From Flavobacteriaceae bacterium (lineage in GTDB: Bacteria > Bacteroidota > Bacteroidia > Flavobacteriales > Flavobacteriaceae): a DNA stretch of 64,000 nt. The stretch covers positions 39,140-103,139 of the forward strand of contig JANSXF010000005.1 of NCBI GenBank assembly GCA_024743095.1, in the 5' to 3' direction. Below, piece by piece: positions 1 through 10,325 of this stretch. Position numbers and translations under genes: made by a program. Position 1 is the stretch's first letter. Every line of letters starts with the position of its first letter. The notes below the pieces were generated by a model that had not been told where the DNA came from, ran no database searches, and worked only from the letters and a program-made list of their open reading frames with translations.

Positions 1-240
1 GAGAAGTAAGTTCTGGAGCCTCCATGCCCGTGAGAGCATCTAAAATTGGCTTAATGATATCGAGTGCTTTCGCATTCTCATATCCCTCGTGTTAATGAAC
101 CATCCATTGGATTTCCACCTTTACATCACCGCTTAAAAGATATCTTAATGACTTAGTTGATTTCCTGGTTGGAAACGCCGGGCATAGTATACCAGCCACG
201 GTGGAAGCTAGTGACCATAGCAAAACCATTAATAAGCGAC
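1..240 (-). pseudogene. decayed gene remnant, family not recognised
   Basis: Reading the minus strand from about 240 to 1 gives protein-like stretches broken by stops and a frame change. The first contains NGFAMVTSFHRGWYTMPG and ends at a TAA. After a frame change, SLRYLLSGDVKVEIQWMVH reads to an in-frame TAA. The same frame then continues with HEGYENAKALDIIKPILDAL up to the window edge. The residue composition is that of a real globular protein. No ORF is intact and no start is visible, so this is a broken gene or the tail of one lying to the left. I cannot name the family. Confidence 0.45.
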
Positions 241-363
241 TGAATTCATGTCCACTACTTTAAAAAATAATATGGTCCAGATTAGCCATTTTTAATGGTT
301 CTCGGTATCACGCCCATCCATTATACATCATTTTGGTTTTTCTCAATTACTTATACATTTGTC

Positions 364-1383
364 TTAGTTAGAATTCCTTATTTTCTTTTCCCATTCCCAA
401 GCGGATCTCATGGCATCGTCTAAACTATATTTCGATATCCATCTAAGTATTTTGTTCGCCTTTGTGGTATCCGCGTAAGCTTGCACAACATCGCCGCGGC
501 GCCTGTTCATAATCTTGAAGTTTAGCTGTTCTCCGGAAACACGTTCAAAACTCTGTATTACTTCCAGCACGGAACTTCCCTTTCCTGTACCCAAATTGAA
601 CACCTCATAATTACCGTCATTTTTGTTTTCTAATAAACGCTGGAGTGATACTACATGTGCCTTGGCCAAATCCACCACATGGATATAATCCCGGATACAG
701 GTTCCATCTGTTGTTGGATAGTCATTGCCAAAAACCGATAGTTGTTTTCTCAATCCAATAGCCGTTTGCGTAATAAAGGGAACCAAATTTTGGGGCACCT
801 CCAATGGAAACTCTCCGATTTGAGCACTGGGATGTGCGCCTATGGGATTGAAATATCTAAGTGCAATGGCACTCAAATTGGGGTTCACATTACATATATC
901 CTGGATGATTTCCTCACCAATTTGTTTTGTATTGCCGTATGGTGATTCAGCCGGTTTCACGGGAGCACCCTCTGTAATGGGTAGTTCATCCGCTTGTCCA
1001 TACACTGTGCACGATGAACTGAAAATAAAATTGGCTTTACTCTTCTTTAACAACTCTTGAAGTAGATAGACCAGGGCGTTCAAATTATTTTCATAATACA
1101 GTAATGGTTTCTTTACACTCTCACCAACAGCCTTTGAAGCTGAAAAATGGATTACACCCTCAATATTGCCATACTTAGCAAAAAAATCCTGCAACTTTGA
1201 TTTTTCACGAAGATCTAGTTGTTCGAAAAAGGGACGCTGCCCAGTGATGGCTTCAATACCATCCAAAACGGTAATGGAGGAATTTGACAGGTTGTCAATA
1301 ATGGCCACCTCATATCCTTCACTTTGCAATTCAACAACTGTATGGGAGCCAATATACCCCATACCACCTGTTACCAATATCAT
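364..1383 (-). CDS. galE: UDP-glucose 4-epimerase
   Basis: This enzyme interconverts UDP-galactose and UDP-glucose in the cytoplasm, the last step of the Leloir pathway. The 339-residue length is normal for GalE. The N-terminus MILVTGGMGYIGSHTVVEL carries the Rossmann GxxGxxG NAD-binding motif. The extended SDR catalytic set is visible: FSSSCTVYG (Ser/Thr) and the YxxxK in SPYGNTKQ. The ALRYFNPIGAHPS and CIRDYIHVVDLAKAH blocks are typical of GalE. It lies at the left end of the minus-strand PUL genes, 367 nt downstream of the sulfatase with gene debris between them. galK and galT are about 19 kb away in the same island, so the pathway is complete apart from dedicated sugar import. Confidence 0.95.
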   Translation of the reverse strand: MILVTGGMGYIGSHTVVELQSEGYEVAIIDNLSNSSITVLDGIEAITGQRPFFEQLDLREKSKLQDFFAKYGNIEGVIHFSASKAVGESVKKPLLYYENNLNALVYLLQELLKKSKANFIFSSSCTVYGQADELPITEGAPVKPAESPYGNTKQIGEEIIQDICNVNPNLSAIALRYFNPIGAHPSAQIGEFPLEVPQNLVPFITQTAIGLRKQLSVFGNDYPTTDGTCIRDYIHVVDLAKAHVVSLQRLLENKNDGNYEVFNLGTGKGSSVLEVIQSFERVSGEQLNFKIMNRRRGDVVQAYADTTKANKILRWISKYSLDDAMRSAWEWEKKIRNSN

Positions 1384-1389
1384 ACGTTT

Positions 1390-1745
1390 TTGTTTTAAAA
1401 ATTACCTTTATATGTACCATACACCACTCATCTGCAAATGCCTCATAAAAGAATCCATCGCGTGGTCCTTCAGCCAAGAATCTCATCACGGATACAATTC
1501 GGCTCGTCTTTAGCAACCTGTTTGGTGTTTAATTTTTTTTCCATACTCCACAGGTGTTGAACGTAATATGATTTCCACCAACATTACAAAGCTCCATCGA
1601 TACTAGGTCATTAGTTTACCTTAAATCTTGGCTGTTTCAAAATATTTTTCATTCTTAAAAGTCATTTTGTGACCATTGGTAGGCTGTATCTTCCAGTTCT
1701 TCCGAAAAAGGTATTGGTTACTTTTCTCTTCAGATTATATTATGT
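1390..1745 (-). pseudogene. decayed gene remnants between sulfatase and galE
   Basis: No intact gene lies in this 367-nt gap, but several minus-strand frames give protein-like pieces separated by stops. Examples are NWKIQPTNGHKMTFKNEKYF (near 1625-1700), SMELCNVGGNHITFNTCG (near 1550-1600) and RFLAEGPRDGFFYEAFADEW (near 1420-1490). The pieces lie in the order expected of a single degraded gene collinear with the PUL. A short ORF over 1331-1516 captures only the last piece and then runs into galE, so I do not call it a gene. The family is not recognised; the context would fit a former sulfatase or CAZyme gene. Confidence 0.45.
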
Positions 1746-1750
1746 TTAAT

Positions 1751-3457
1751 TTAATTGCCACGTCCTGTTAAATTATTCGGATCTTCATAGTCAATCCTGT
1801 TTTTCACTGCATTTACACCATTAGGTTTGGGCCATACCTTGGTTTCATATGCCATCTTTTCCCATAAATCTTTCAATTCATTTACCATATCGGTTTTTTG
1901 TGTGGCGAGATCATGCATCTCGGTGCGATCATCAACGATATTGTACAATTCCCATAGGGTTTCATCCGAAGGGTCTACCGTTACAAGCTTCCATTCTCCC
2001 TTGCGAATGGCGGCATGCCCTTCATGTTCCCAAAAAATGACATTATGTTTTTGCTCATCTATCCCTTTGAAATTATCGACCAAGCTGACTCCTCTTTTTG
2101 ACAAAATAGGTTTTCCGTTGTAGGTTTCTGGGTAAGTAGCTCCGGATATATCAAGACAAGTGGCCATTATATCAACTAAATGCCCGGGTTCCGCATCCAC
2201 AATCCCAGATTTTACAATTCCTTTGGGCCAATGAGCAATCAATGGGGTAGATATCCCTCCCTCGTGGGTGAACCGCTTAAACTTTTTGAAGGGGGTATTG
2301 CTGGTAACCGTCCAAACACGCCCTTGGCTAGCCCCTTGCCGAGCTGAATTTTTTCTCCAATCTTCATAATTTCGGCTCGTGTTGATTCCCCATTGCCAGC
2401 CATAATCCTCTCCCATGGGTTCTGCTGAGCATCCATTATCGGACAGAAAAAGAATCAGAGTATTGTCCAATGCTCTTTTTTCCCTTAAATGGTCCACAAT
2501 TCGGCCAATATTCTTATCCATTATATCAATCTGGGCAGCGTAGATGGCTCGCATAAATTTCAGGTCCTGCTGCACAGTATCAGGCAAAGAAGCCCATTCA
2601 GGGGTGTCCTGCTCAGGCAAATCCCAATCTTCTGATACCAATCCCATTTCCTTCATGTTTTGATATTTCTCCAATCTGAGCGCTTCGTATCCTCCCGAAT
2701 ATTTGTCTTTGTATTTGGCGATAACATCATCGTGCGCCTCCAAAGGCCAATGTGGAGCATTGTAGGCCACATATTCAAAGAAGGGCTTTTCCTCTTTAAG
2801 CGCCTTATCTATGTGTTCGATAGCTTTAGTAGTGAACACATCAGTGGTGTACCATTCCTTGTTGTTGGGTTGAGGCTCATACTCCCCAGGATTAGGAGTC
2901 GCCGGTATAATAATTTTGCCATTTTCATAGATTTCGCAGGTTTCCAAAACCTTAAAGTAACTATCAATCCAATTATGGATAACGTACGTGTTTTGAAAAC
3001 CACGGTTTTCTGGCCAAGATTCGCGTTCGGTCCCAGCATGCCACTTACCAGACATTCCCGTTGAATATCCCACTTCGGACAATAATTGCGGAATGGTCAC
3101 CACGGAATCGTTCAAAACACCCAAATATCCTGGGCCTTGGTTAACCCCAGTCATATGTCCAATACCAGCTTCAGAAGGATACACTCCGGTCATTAAACTT
3201 GCCCTAGTAGGACAGCAACGGGCCGCATTGTAAAATTGGGTAAACTTGATTCCATCTTGAGCAAGACCATCCAAATTGGGTGTGGAAATTTCTCCGCCAT
3301 AACAACCTAAATCCGAATAGCCCATATCGTCCGCCATAATCAAAACAATGTTGGGCCTTTCATTTGGTCGCTCCTTCTGTTCTTGTTTGGAATTGCAACC
3401 CACAATAGCCAAGGTTGCCAAAACTAAAGCCCCACTGTATTTTAATATTGTCATCAT
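1751..3457 (-). CDS. formylglycine-dependent sulfatase (S1 family), lipoprotein
   Basis: This predicted sulfatase removes sulfate esters from polysaccharide fragments. Residues 1-21 form a lipoprotein signal ending in VGC. NIVLIMADDMGYSDLGCYGG (about 36-55) holds the paired Asp residues that bind the active-site calcium. ARCCPTRASLMTGVYPSEAG contains the C-x-P-T-R sulfatase signature with Cys81, the residue converted to formylglycine by a maturase not in this window. The 568-residue length is normal for bacterial arylsulfatases. LSDNGCSAEP further on supplies the C-terminal metal-binding DN pair. It follows the FG-GAP/UnbV gene by 125 nt on the same strand and is probably the last intact gene of the susCD transcription unit. 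Its exact sulfate position specificity cannot be read from sequence. Confidence 0.93.
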   Translation of the reverse strand: MMTILKYSGALVLATLAIVGCNSKQEQKERPNERPNIVLIMADDMGYSDLGCYGGEISTPNLDGLAQDGIKFTQFYNAARCCPTRASLMTGVYPSEAGIGHMTGVNQGPGYLGVLNDSVVTIPQLLSEVGYSTGMSGKWHAGTERESWPENRGFQNTYVIHNWIDSYFKVLETCEIYENGKIIIPATPNPGEYEPQPNNKEWYTTDVFTTKAIEHIDKALKEEKPFFEYVAYNAPHWPLEAHDDVIAKYKDKYSGGYEALRLEKYQNMKEMGLVSEDWDLPEQDTPEWASLPDTVQQDLKFMRAIYAAQIDIMDKNIGRIVDHLREKRALDNTLILFLSDNGCSAEPMGEDYGWQWGINTSRNYEDWRKNSARQGASQGRVWTVTSNTPFKKFKRFTHEGGISTPLIAHWPKGIVKSGIVDAEPGHLVDIMATCLDISGATYPETYNGKPILSKRGVSLVDNFKGIDEQKHNVIFWEHEGHAAIRKGEWKLVTVDPSDETLWELYNIVDDRTEMHDLATQKTDMVNELKDLWEKMAYETKVWPKPNGVNAVKNRIDYEDPNNLTGRGN

Positions 3458-3582
3458 TTCTTGAATTAGTTAAATGCCCAACGCATTGATTTATAGGTTT
3501 TATCCGATGAAATCTTCCATCGGAATCTATTTTACCGTTTAAACTTCACCCTACTAAATTTCAACCTCAACTTTCAGAGGTA

Positions 3583-6500
3583 TTATTGTTGCTCACCGCG
3601 AATTTTAAAAACCCGGGTATCCGTGTTGTTTCTGCTCACGAGAATAAGGGATTCGTCCTTAGAACTTTTTACTATTTTAATATCCCGTGCTTCGCCTGCC
3701 AAAGAAAAACCGGATTCTTTATTGTCCATATATTCCAACTCCCCATTGCCCTTTCCTTTGAGAAATACTCCAAAAGATGCATCACTCCGTCCCATGTCAG
3801 GTTGGTTTCCAAAAAAGTTGCCCACGGCCAGCACATCAAGGTTTCCGTCTAGGTCAACATCTTGGGTGGAAAATCCATAAATGGGCGAAAGCTGAGCTTC
3901 GATGGGCAAATCGTGCATCATAAATGTTGAATCCCCTCTGTTTTCCAACCAAATTGAGGCTAACGTCTGCACCTGAAGATGATAACTGTTTGCCAACTGT
4001 TCCTCCGGAAAAATTTCATTGAAAGTGCTCGATGCATATTTTTCATAGGTCTTGTACACCTTTTTTACACTTACAATCTGTTTGGAGAGCATATCCAGAC
4101 CGGGATATACCCATTGTTTATCATTTCTGTAATAGGCCATAACAGGGTCGTAGGCCAGATTGCCATCAAAATCCCGCAAATAAAGATCTATCGGTTTTTC
4201 AGGGGAAGCGGATAAATTGGTGTTCAGTCCCATATTCCCAAGAAGGAAATCCTGATCTCCGTCGCCGTCCAAATCCACTGCTTCAATGGTGTTCCACCAT
4301 CCGGAAGAATTATCAATGCTGCTGACAAAAACTTGGTCGTCCTGATACTTAAAAATACTAATGGGCATCCATTCCCCAACAACCACAAGCTCTCGGGATG
4401 TCCTCAACCAAGCAGCATCGGTCACCATGCCAATACGGCCATTATAACTCAAGTAGCCCGAGGTTTGATCACTGAACTTTCCTGTTCCATCATTGATTAG
4501 CACCCGACTTATGCCTGGGTTCCCATATTCGTGAGGTGTGGAACGCCCCCCGATGAAAAAATCAGGGTTGCCGTCGTTGTTGAAATCGCCCGAAACCACG
4601 CACGACGCATTAAACCGATTGCCGGGTACAGCGTCTTCCATAAGGGTGAAATTTCCTTTCCCATCATTATAGTAAAGTCTATCCCTTACCCGAACACTTT
4701 TATCTGGTTCTCCTCCTCCACTCGCAATGTAGAGGTCCAAGTCCCCATCCCCATCAACATCCAAAAACGAGGCTCCAACATCCTCACAGAACTTATTCTT
4801 TTCAAAAACGTTCGTATTTCCCTTTTCGAAATAGGTCTCTTTTCCCTTTTGTTGCAAAAACAAACTCCCCGCCTGATCTTTGGCACCTCCAATAAAAAAG
4901 TCATCCAATCCGTCCCCATTAACATCACCAACAGCAATCTTTGGACCTTCAGTGGATATTAAATGTGGGATAAGTTGCTCCACGGAGAAATCCACGAAAA
5001 AGTTTTCCTCATGGATGAAATCTATCCCTGAATCCTGTGAAACATCCACAAATAGCTTTGATGCTTTCTGCGTTGTATAGGAACCGTCAGATTTTTTAGC
5101 ATTAGACTGATCAACTTTAAGAGTGGTGTTGACTGCCACATTTTTGATTTTTTCAACGGTGTCATCTGGCCAACTGATGGTAGTTTTATAAATCTTATCA
5201 TCATCCCCCAACCCAAAATGCACATCAACAATAGCTGAAGACAACCATCCTTTGGTGGATTTTACTTCTTGAATCTGAATTCCCGAGGCGGTTTCTATTT
5301 TTACTCTAGCTCCAATACCAAACGTATTCTTGTCGTTTCCATTCAACTTAACTTTTAAAAAGGACTTGGGCTGTTGTTCCATCAAGCGGTTTTCAAAAAT
5401 ACCGGCATCATCATCTAAATTATTGGTTACAATATCCAAGTCACCATCATTGTCAAGGTCAACGGTGATAGCCCCATTGGACAATCCTTTAAAGTCGAGT
5501 CCCCAAACATTGCCCACTTCCTCAAACTTTTCTCCATTGTTTCGATAGGCCATATTTTCGATATCTCCTTTCGGGATCAATTCAATTAATTGAAGGGTGG
5601 AAATGGAATCCGCCTTTATGAAGTCATTCGAAGTATAATTGGTAAAATCAAGATTGTTTGGCCGTTTTGGAATACCGTTCGAGACGAACATATCCTTGGT
5701 CCCGTTATTGTCCAAATCATCAAAAATGACACTCCAACTCCAATCCGTGGCTTCAACACCTTGATATTGCCCCACTTCCCGGAACTGAACCAAGTCTTCA
5801 CCCAGCAAAGGACCGGCATTGGCTTGAAGCATGTTCCGTCCGTATTGATGATGATAGCCAAACTGCCTTTTGTATTGGTAAATATCGTACGGGTCCACGC
5901 CGCTGGTTTTTTTGGATATACTTTCATCAAATGGTTTCATATCCATTGTGGCAATATCCAGCCAACCATCATTGTTGTAATCCGAAATATCATTGCCCAT
6001 GGAAAAGGCACTGACATGACCCGTGGATGCTGTTATTTTCTCACTGAAAGTACCGTCTTGGTTGTTATAATAGAGGTAATCGTTTTCATGAAAATCATTG
6101 GAAACATAAATATCGGGCCAGCCATCATTGTTGATATCGCCCGTGCTAACAGCGAGTCCGTAGCCCATGGTACCGCCAAAAATACCGGCCTCCTCACTTA
6201 CATCCACAAACTTGTCCCCATCATTTCTAAAAATCCTGTCACCGGCCAAATCATCACGTTCTTCCCTAAATTTTGAGGGTTTGTAAGATTCCGTGGAATG
6301 TATGGAGTGGTTTAAGAGGTACATATCAAGATCTCCATCTTTATCGTAATCGAAAAAGGTTGCATGCTGGGAATAACTGGCTATGTCAAGACCATATTCA
6401 CCTGCGTTTTCGGTAAAGGTGTTGTCCTTGTTGTTGATGTAGAGCCTGTTCTTGCCTTGAAGATTTTTAAACCCATTCACCTGACAAATATAAATGTCCA

Positions 6501-6942
6501 ACCATCCGTCTCCATTCACGTCTGCCATGGTCACTCCCGTAGTCCAAGAGGTGCTACCTTCCGGACCAGCGACACCCGCCATTTCGGTAATGTCCTTGAA
6601 TTCAAGCCCCCCTTGATTAAGGTAAAGTTTATCCGCTCCTTGGTTTGAGGTGAACAATAAATCAGGCAGTCCATCATTGTTGATATCCCCTGCGGCCACT
6701 CCGCCTCCATTGTACATATAAATGTATTCCACGATGTTCAACTCTTCCGATTCCTCAATATCATTTGAGAAATCTATTCCTGTGGAATAGGAAGACATTT
6801 TTTTGAAAAGTTTACCTTCATCCTTGGTACAACTTGCAAGAAGCAATAAGGACCAAACGGATACCAAAAAAACAACACGGAAAACCATAGGATTTGAATT
6901 TCCTATGTTCCTCTTCGCTTTTATATCTACCACTATTTTCAT
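3583..6942 (-). CDS. giant FG-GAP/VCBS-repeat lipoprotein with UnbV/ASPIC domain (copy A)
   Basis: The 1119 residues begin with a long N-region and a lipobox ending LLASC, so the protein is probably exported and lipid-anchored. An alternative start at Met19 would give a more compact signal. Two blocks of FG-GAP/VCBS-type repeats with Ca-binding loops of the form GDxNNDGxxD (for example DVNGDGWLDIYI, DINNDGWPDIYV) cover about residues 75-480 and 640-1000. Between them, about 534-607, is an ASPIC/UnbV-like domain (FLKVKLNGNDKNTFGIGARV). The repeats predict beta-propellers, but no catalytic function is established. It is the third of three paralogues between SusD and the sulfatase and lies 15 nt from copy B. 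A role in capturing or presenting substrate at the cell surface is inferred from context only. Confidence 0.9.
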   Translation of the reverse strand: MKIVVDIKAKRNIGNSNPMVFRVVFLVSVWSLLLLASCTKDEGKLFKKMSSYSTGIDFSNDIEESEELNIVEYIYMYNGGGVAAGDINNDGLPDLLFTSNQGADKLYLNQGGLEFKDITEMAGVAGPEGSTSWTTGVTMADVNGDGWLDIYICQVNGFKNLQGKNRLYINNKDNTFTENAGEYGLDIASYSQHATFFDYDKDGDLDMYLLNHSIHSTESYKPSKFREERDDLAGDRIFRNDGDKFVDVSEEAGIFGGTMGYGLAVSTGDINNDGWPDIYVSNDFHENDYLYYNNQDGTFSEKITASTGHVSAFSMGNDISDYNNDGWLDIATMDMKPFDESISKKTSGVDPYDIYQYKRQFGYHHQYGRNMLQANAGPLLGEDLVQFREVGQYQGVEATDWSWSVIFDDLDNNGTKDMFVSNGIPKRPNNLDFTNYTSNDFIKADSISTLQLIELIPKGDIENMAYRNNGEKFEEVGNVWGLDFKGLSNGAITVDLDNDGDLDIVTNNLDDDAGIFENRLMEQQPKSFLKVKLNGNDKNTFGIGARVKIETASGIQIQEVKSTKGWLSSAIVDVHFGLGDDDKIYKTTISWPDDTVEKIKNVAVNTTLKVDQSNAKKSDGSYTTQKASKLFVDVSQDSGIDFIHEENFFVDFSVEQLIPHLISTEGPKIAVGDVNGDGLDDFFIGGAKDQAGSLFLQQKGKETYFEKGNTNVFEKNKFCEDVGASFLDVDGDGDLDLYIASGGGEPDKSVRVRDRLYYNDGKGNFTLMEDAVPGNRFNASCVVSGDFNNDGNPDFFIGGRSTPHEYGNPGISRVLINDGTGKFSDQTSGYLSYNGRIGMVTDAAWLRTSRELVVVGEWMPISIFKYQDDQVFVSSIDNSSGWWNTIEAVDLDGDGDQDFLLGNMGLNTNLSASPEKPIDLYLRDFDGNLAYDPVMAYYRNDKQWVYPGLDMLSKQIVSVKKVYKTYEKYASSTFNEIFPEEQLANSYHLQVQTLASIWLENRGDSTFMMHDLPIEAQLSPIYGFSTQDVDLDGNLDVLAVGNFFGNQPDMGRSDASFGVFLKGKGNGELEYMDNKESGFSLAGEARDIKIVKSSKDESLILVSRNNTDTRVFKIRGEQQ

Positions 6943-6957
6943 CTGTCCGTCTGTGTT

Positions 6958-9900
6958 TTAATTTTTTCTGTATACCTCTAGGGAATCGTTGTTTCGAGCC
7001 ACAATTATGAGTTCTTTTCCTACCACTTCCAGTTTTTTGATGTCCCTAATTTCGCCCTCCATGTTTATGCCCGATTCTTTGGTTCCGGCCGCTTCAAAAT
7101 TACCTTTGCCATTGTTCAACAATACGGTTCCGTAACTTGCATCGTACCTGCCCACTTCAGGCTTAACCCCAAACAAATTCCCACCAAGCATCACATCAAT
7201 AGACCCATCATGATTAAAGTCATCCAACAATACCGCAAATGTTGGGGAAATCTGCGCTTCTTTAGGTAATGGTTTTATGGTAAAACCTGCGTTTCCATTA
7301 CTTAGTACGACAACACTTTCCAGCATTTTGGTTTCATGGACAATGGCCCCTTTCAATTCTTCTGCTGAAAATACTTGTTCAATGGTTTGTTCTTTATAGG
7401 ATTCGTAGGAGTTGTATTTTTTGAACAGATAGGGCATCTGCTGAACAATATCTTGCCGCATTGGGGTCACATAGGCCTTGTCCCCAATGTACTTGCAAAT
7501 AATTTGTTCCACATCTCCATTTCCATCAAAATCATTGATGTAACAATACAAAGGCTTGTCCGCACTCGCCTTAAAACGGGAATTTAGTCCGTGGTTGCCC
7601 AAAACAAAGTCAGGATAACCATCATTGTTCAAATCCGCCACTTGGCATGTGTTCCACCAGCCTGTGGTATCTTTAAATGGGCCGATTTGAGCTGGTTCCA
7701 AAACTCCATTCCTGTTTTCCAAAAGGGTGATGGGCATCCACTTACCGACCACCAAAAGGTCTTGATCGCCATCATTGTCAAAATCGACCCATTTTGCATC
7801 GGTCACCAGGCCCAAATTCAACAAAGCGCTAGCATTTTGGGAAGTTACATCGGTGAAATTTCCTGTTCCGTCATTCTCCAAAAGGTAACTTGATTGCGGC
7901 ACACCATAATTCTTGATTTTGAGGCGTACCCCCACAAAAAGGTCCAAATCCCCATCACCGTCATAATCTCCGGACACAACGGATGATGTACTTTCTGGTT
8001 TTGCATTGGGGAGCAATTGTTTCGATTTTTCAAAATTGCCCTTACCATCATTGAAGTACAATCTGTCCACCAAGGCAAATGAGTTTCCCGTAAATTCTAT
8101 ACCCCCACTGGTCACATACAAATCCAAGTCACCATCGTTATCGGCATCAAAGAAAGTACAACCCAAATCTTCCGATTCCTTGTCCTCCTCGAATAGCGCC
8201 AAATTGGTCTTCATAAAAGCTCCGTTGCTTTGCTGGATAAACAGTAATCCCGCCGTTCCTTTTGCCCCTCCAATGAAGACATCCTGCAAACCATCGTTAT
8301 TTACATCGGCTTCAGCAATTTTTGGTCCTTGTGTGGATTTGAAATGATAGAGCAATCGGTCATAATCAAAATCAACAAAGGCATTTTCCTTGTGAATGAA
8401 TTCCATAACTTCGGTGCTCTTTAATTTTTGGAACAGTTTTGAATCATTTCCTGAAAGGAATGGCGAAGGCTTTATTTTTTGAATGGTTTGCTCATCAACT
8501 GTCAGGGTCTGATTGGATTGGACATCGGTCAGATATGTGGTACCTCCATAGGGCCAATCGATGATCACACTATCTATTTTTTGGATAGGACCGAGCCCGA
8601 AATTGAGTATGGGATCAATAGTGGACTGAAACCCCCGATTTAAAAATTGTTCTTTGTAGAACAGTTTTCCATTGGCCTTCAAGGTCACTTTTGTACCAAT
8701 GGCCTGTCGGTTTTTTTGAGCGCCCAACAGTTTAATTTTTAAATAGTGGGCCTCTGGATGTTGCTCTACGGTGGTGTTTTTATACACAAAAAGTGGCATA
8801 TTGGCATTGTTCACGATAAGGTCCAAATCCCCGTCATTGTCCAAATCGCCATAGGCTGCTCCGTTGGAATGTGATGGCTCCGCCAAACCCCATTCTTTGG
8901 CAGTATTCGTAAAGGATAGATCGGGACCTCCAGAATACATGTAATTTGAAATTTTGTTGGGTGGCATCAAATCCACTAAATGTTTGTAGTCCACCCCAGA
9001 TTTTTTCTCTACCATTTTGGCCACCTCCTCACTCACTACGTAGTTGGTGTAATCCCGGTTCAAAAGGTCTTTGACCAATCCATTTGAAATAAAAATATCA
9101 TTGTAACCATCGTAATTAAAATCGGAAATCAGTGGGCTCCAGCTCCAGTCGGTTGCCTCAATCCCCACCAAACGACCAATTTCACTGAAGGTAATCTGTC
9201 CATCTGTTTTGCCATTATGTTGGTGGAGCATATTTCGGGTGTATTGGTGATAATACCCATTTTTAAGGTTGTTTTGGTATTGATCCCAGTTTTCGAACAC
9301 CATTGTGGTCTTTAAGCGGCCATCTGACTCGGGCAGCATTTCGGTGACAAATATCTCTGGATATCCATCGCCAGAAATATCAGCAATATCCGACCCCATG
9401 GACCCCATGCTGATGGATCGCATTTGCTCCTCAAGATTTTCAGAAAATGTACCATCACCATTGTTCATGTAAATGTAATCCTTCTCAAAAAAATCATTGG
9501 AAATATAGAGGTCGGGCCAACCATCTCGATTAAGGTCACTTACCGATATACCAAGGCCAAATCCTATTTCACTACTATAAATTCCGGCTTCTTCGGTAAC
9601 ATTTTTAAAAACCATACCATCGTTACGAAGAAGCTTGTCACCACCCAGCTTGTTATGTACCTTACGTTCATTGGCCTCAAGATCAAAGCTACGAATAGAT
9701 CTATAGGAATTGTTTAGAATATATACATCTAGGTCACCATCTCCGTCAAAATCGAAAAAAGCGGCATGGGTCGAAAGTCCTTGGTCCGCCAGACCTAGTT
9801 CCTCAGCCATATCAGTAAAAGTACCATCCCTATTGTTAATAAAGAATTCATTTTGTTTATTGTCCCCCTTGATACCACCAGAATTACAAACATATATATC

Positions 9901-10320
9901 CAACCACCCGTCCGAATTGATATCGACCATTGAAACCCCGGTCGACCACGCTCGCATACCGGAAACTCCAGCACTTTCTGTCACGTCTTCAAATTGAAAA
10001 TTGCCGCGATTCAGGAACAGCTTGTTCGGCAATAGGTTGGCAGTCATATATACATCCAACAGACCATCGTTGTTTACATCCCCAAGACCAACTCCTCCCC
10101 CATTGTAATAATTACGGTATTTATAAATATTAAATTCATTAGTGTAATTTAGAGTGTTTTCAAAAAACAAGCCTGTCTCTTCCATGGACATGGATTCAAA
10201 AAGAGGCCTCTTTTCTTTCTTTTTTTCAACACAAGAAATGCCTAAACAACATAAAGCAAGAAGGACCATAAGAACCAGCAATCTGGCTTCAATTTTTATG
10301 AACAATCCTTTGACATCCAT
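6958..10320 (-). CDS. giant FG-GAP/VCBS-repeat lipoprotein with UnbV/ASPIC domain (copy B)
   Basis: This 1120-residue paralogue of the flanking genes has the same layout. A signal peptide ends in LGISC, followed by FG-GAP/VCBS repeats (GVGLGDVNNDGLLDVYM, FFDFDGDGDLDVYI). An ASPIC/UnbV-like domain lies near residues 527-607 (HYLKIKLLGAQKNRQAIG, then WPYGGTTYLTDV), and a second repeat block follows. All three paralogues share a YNGxGVGxGDxNNDGxxD block near residue 75, an EATDWSWS block near 380 and a C-terminal GEIRDIK block. The acidic repeat loops imply calcium-dependent folding. It starts 5 nt after the 190-residue lipoprotein gene ends, which points to co-translation in one operon. Confidence 0.9.
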   Translation of the reverse strand: MDVKGLFIKIEARLLVLMVLLALCCLGISCVEKKKEKRPLFESMSMEETGLFFENTLNYTNEFNIYKYRNYYNGGGVGLGDVNNDGLLDVYMTANLLPNKLFLNRGNFQFEDVTESAGVSGMRAWSTGVSMVDINSDGWLDIYVCNSGGIKGDNKQNEFFINNRDGTFTDMAEELGLADQGLSTHAAFFDFDGDGDLDVYILNNSYRSIRSFDLEANERKVHNKLGGDKLLRNDGMVFKNVTEEAGIYSSEIGFGLGISVSDLNRDGWPDLYISNDFFEKDYIYMNNGDGTFSENLEEQMRSISMGSMGSDIADISGDGYPEIFVTEMLPESDGRLKTTMVFENWDQYQNNLKNGYYHQYTRNMLHQHNGKTDGQITFSEIGRLVGIEATDWSWSPLISDFNYDGYNDIFISNGLVKDLLNRDYTNYVVSEEVAKMVEKKSGVDYKHLVDLMPPNKISNYMYSGGPDLSFTNTAKEWGLAEPSHSNGAAYGDLDNDGDLDLIVNNANMPLFVYKNTTVEQHPEAHYLKIKLLGAQKNRQAIGTKVTLKANGKLFYKEQFLNRGFQSTIDPILNFGLGPIQKIDSVIIDWPYGGTTYLTDVQSNQTLTVDEQTIQKIKPSPFLSGNDSKLFQKLKSTEVMEFIHKENAFVDFDYDRLLYHFKSTQGPKIAEADVNNDGLQDVFIGGAKGTAGLLFIQQSNGAFMKTNLALFEEDKESEDLGCTFFDADNDGDLDLYVTSGGIEFTGNSFALVDRLYFNDGKGNFEKSKQLLPNAKPESTSSVVSGDYDGDGDLDLFVGVRLKIKNYGVPQSSYLLENDGTGNFTDVTSQNASALLNLGLVTDAKWVDFDNDGDQDLLVVGKWMPITLLENRNGVLEPAQIGPFKDTTGWWNTCQVADLNNDGYPDFVLGNHGLNSRFKASADKPLYCYINDFDGNGDVEQIICKYIGDKAYVTPMRQDIVQQMPYLFKKYNSYESYKEQTIEQVFSAEELKGAIVHETKMLESVVVLSNGNAGFTIKPLPKEAQISPTFAVLLDDFNHDGSIDVMLGGNLFGVKPEVGRYDASYGTVLLNNGKGNFEAAGTKESGINMEGEIRDIKKLEVVGKELIIVARNNDSLEVYRKN

Positions 10321-10325
10321 TATTT

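Noticed and set aside
1331..1516. A 61-codon minus-strand frame overlapping the galE start
   Set aside because: It contains one piece of decayed gene but overlaps galE and has no proper start context. It is reported as part of the remnant.
5590..6276. A 228-codon plus-strand open frame inside UnbV copy A
   Set aside because: It is antisense to a gene with clear domain homology and has no domain or signal of its own. The repetitive codon pattern of FG-GAP repeats creates such open antisense frames in all three copies.
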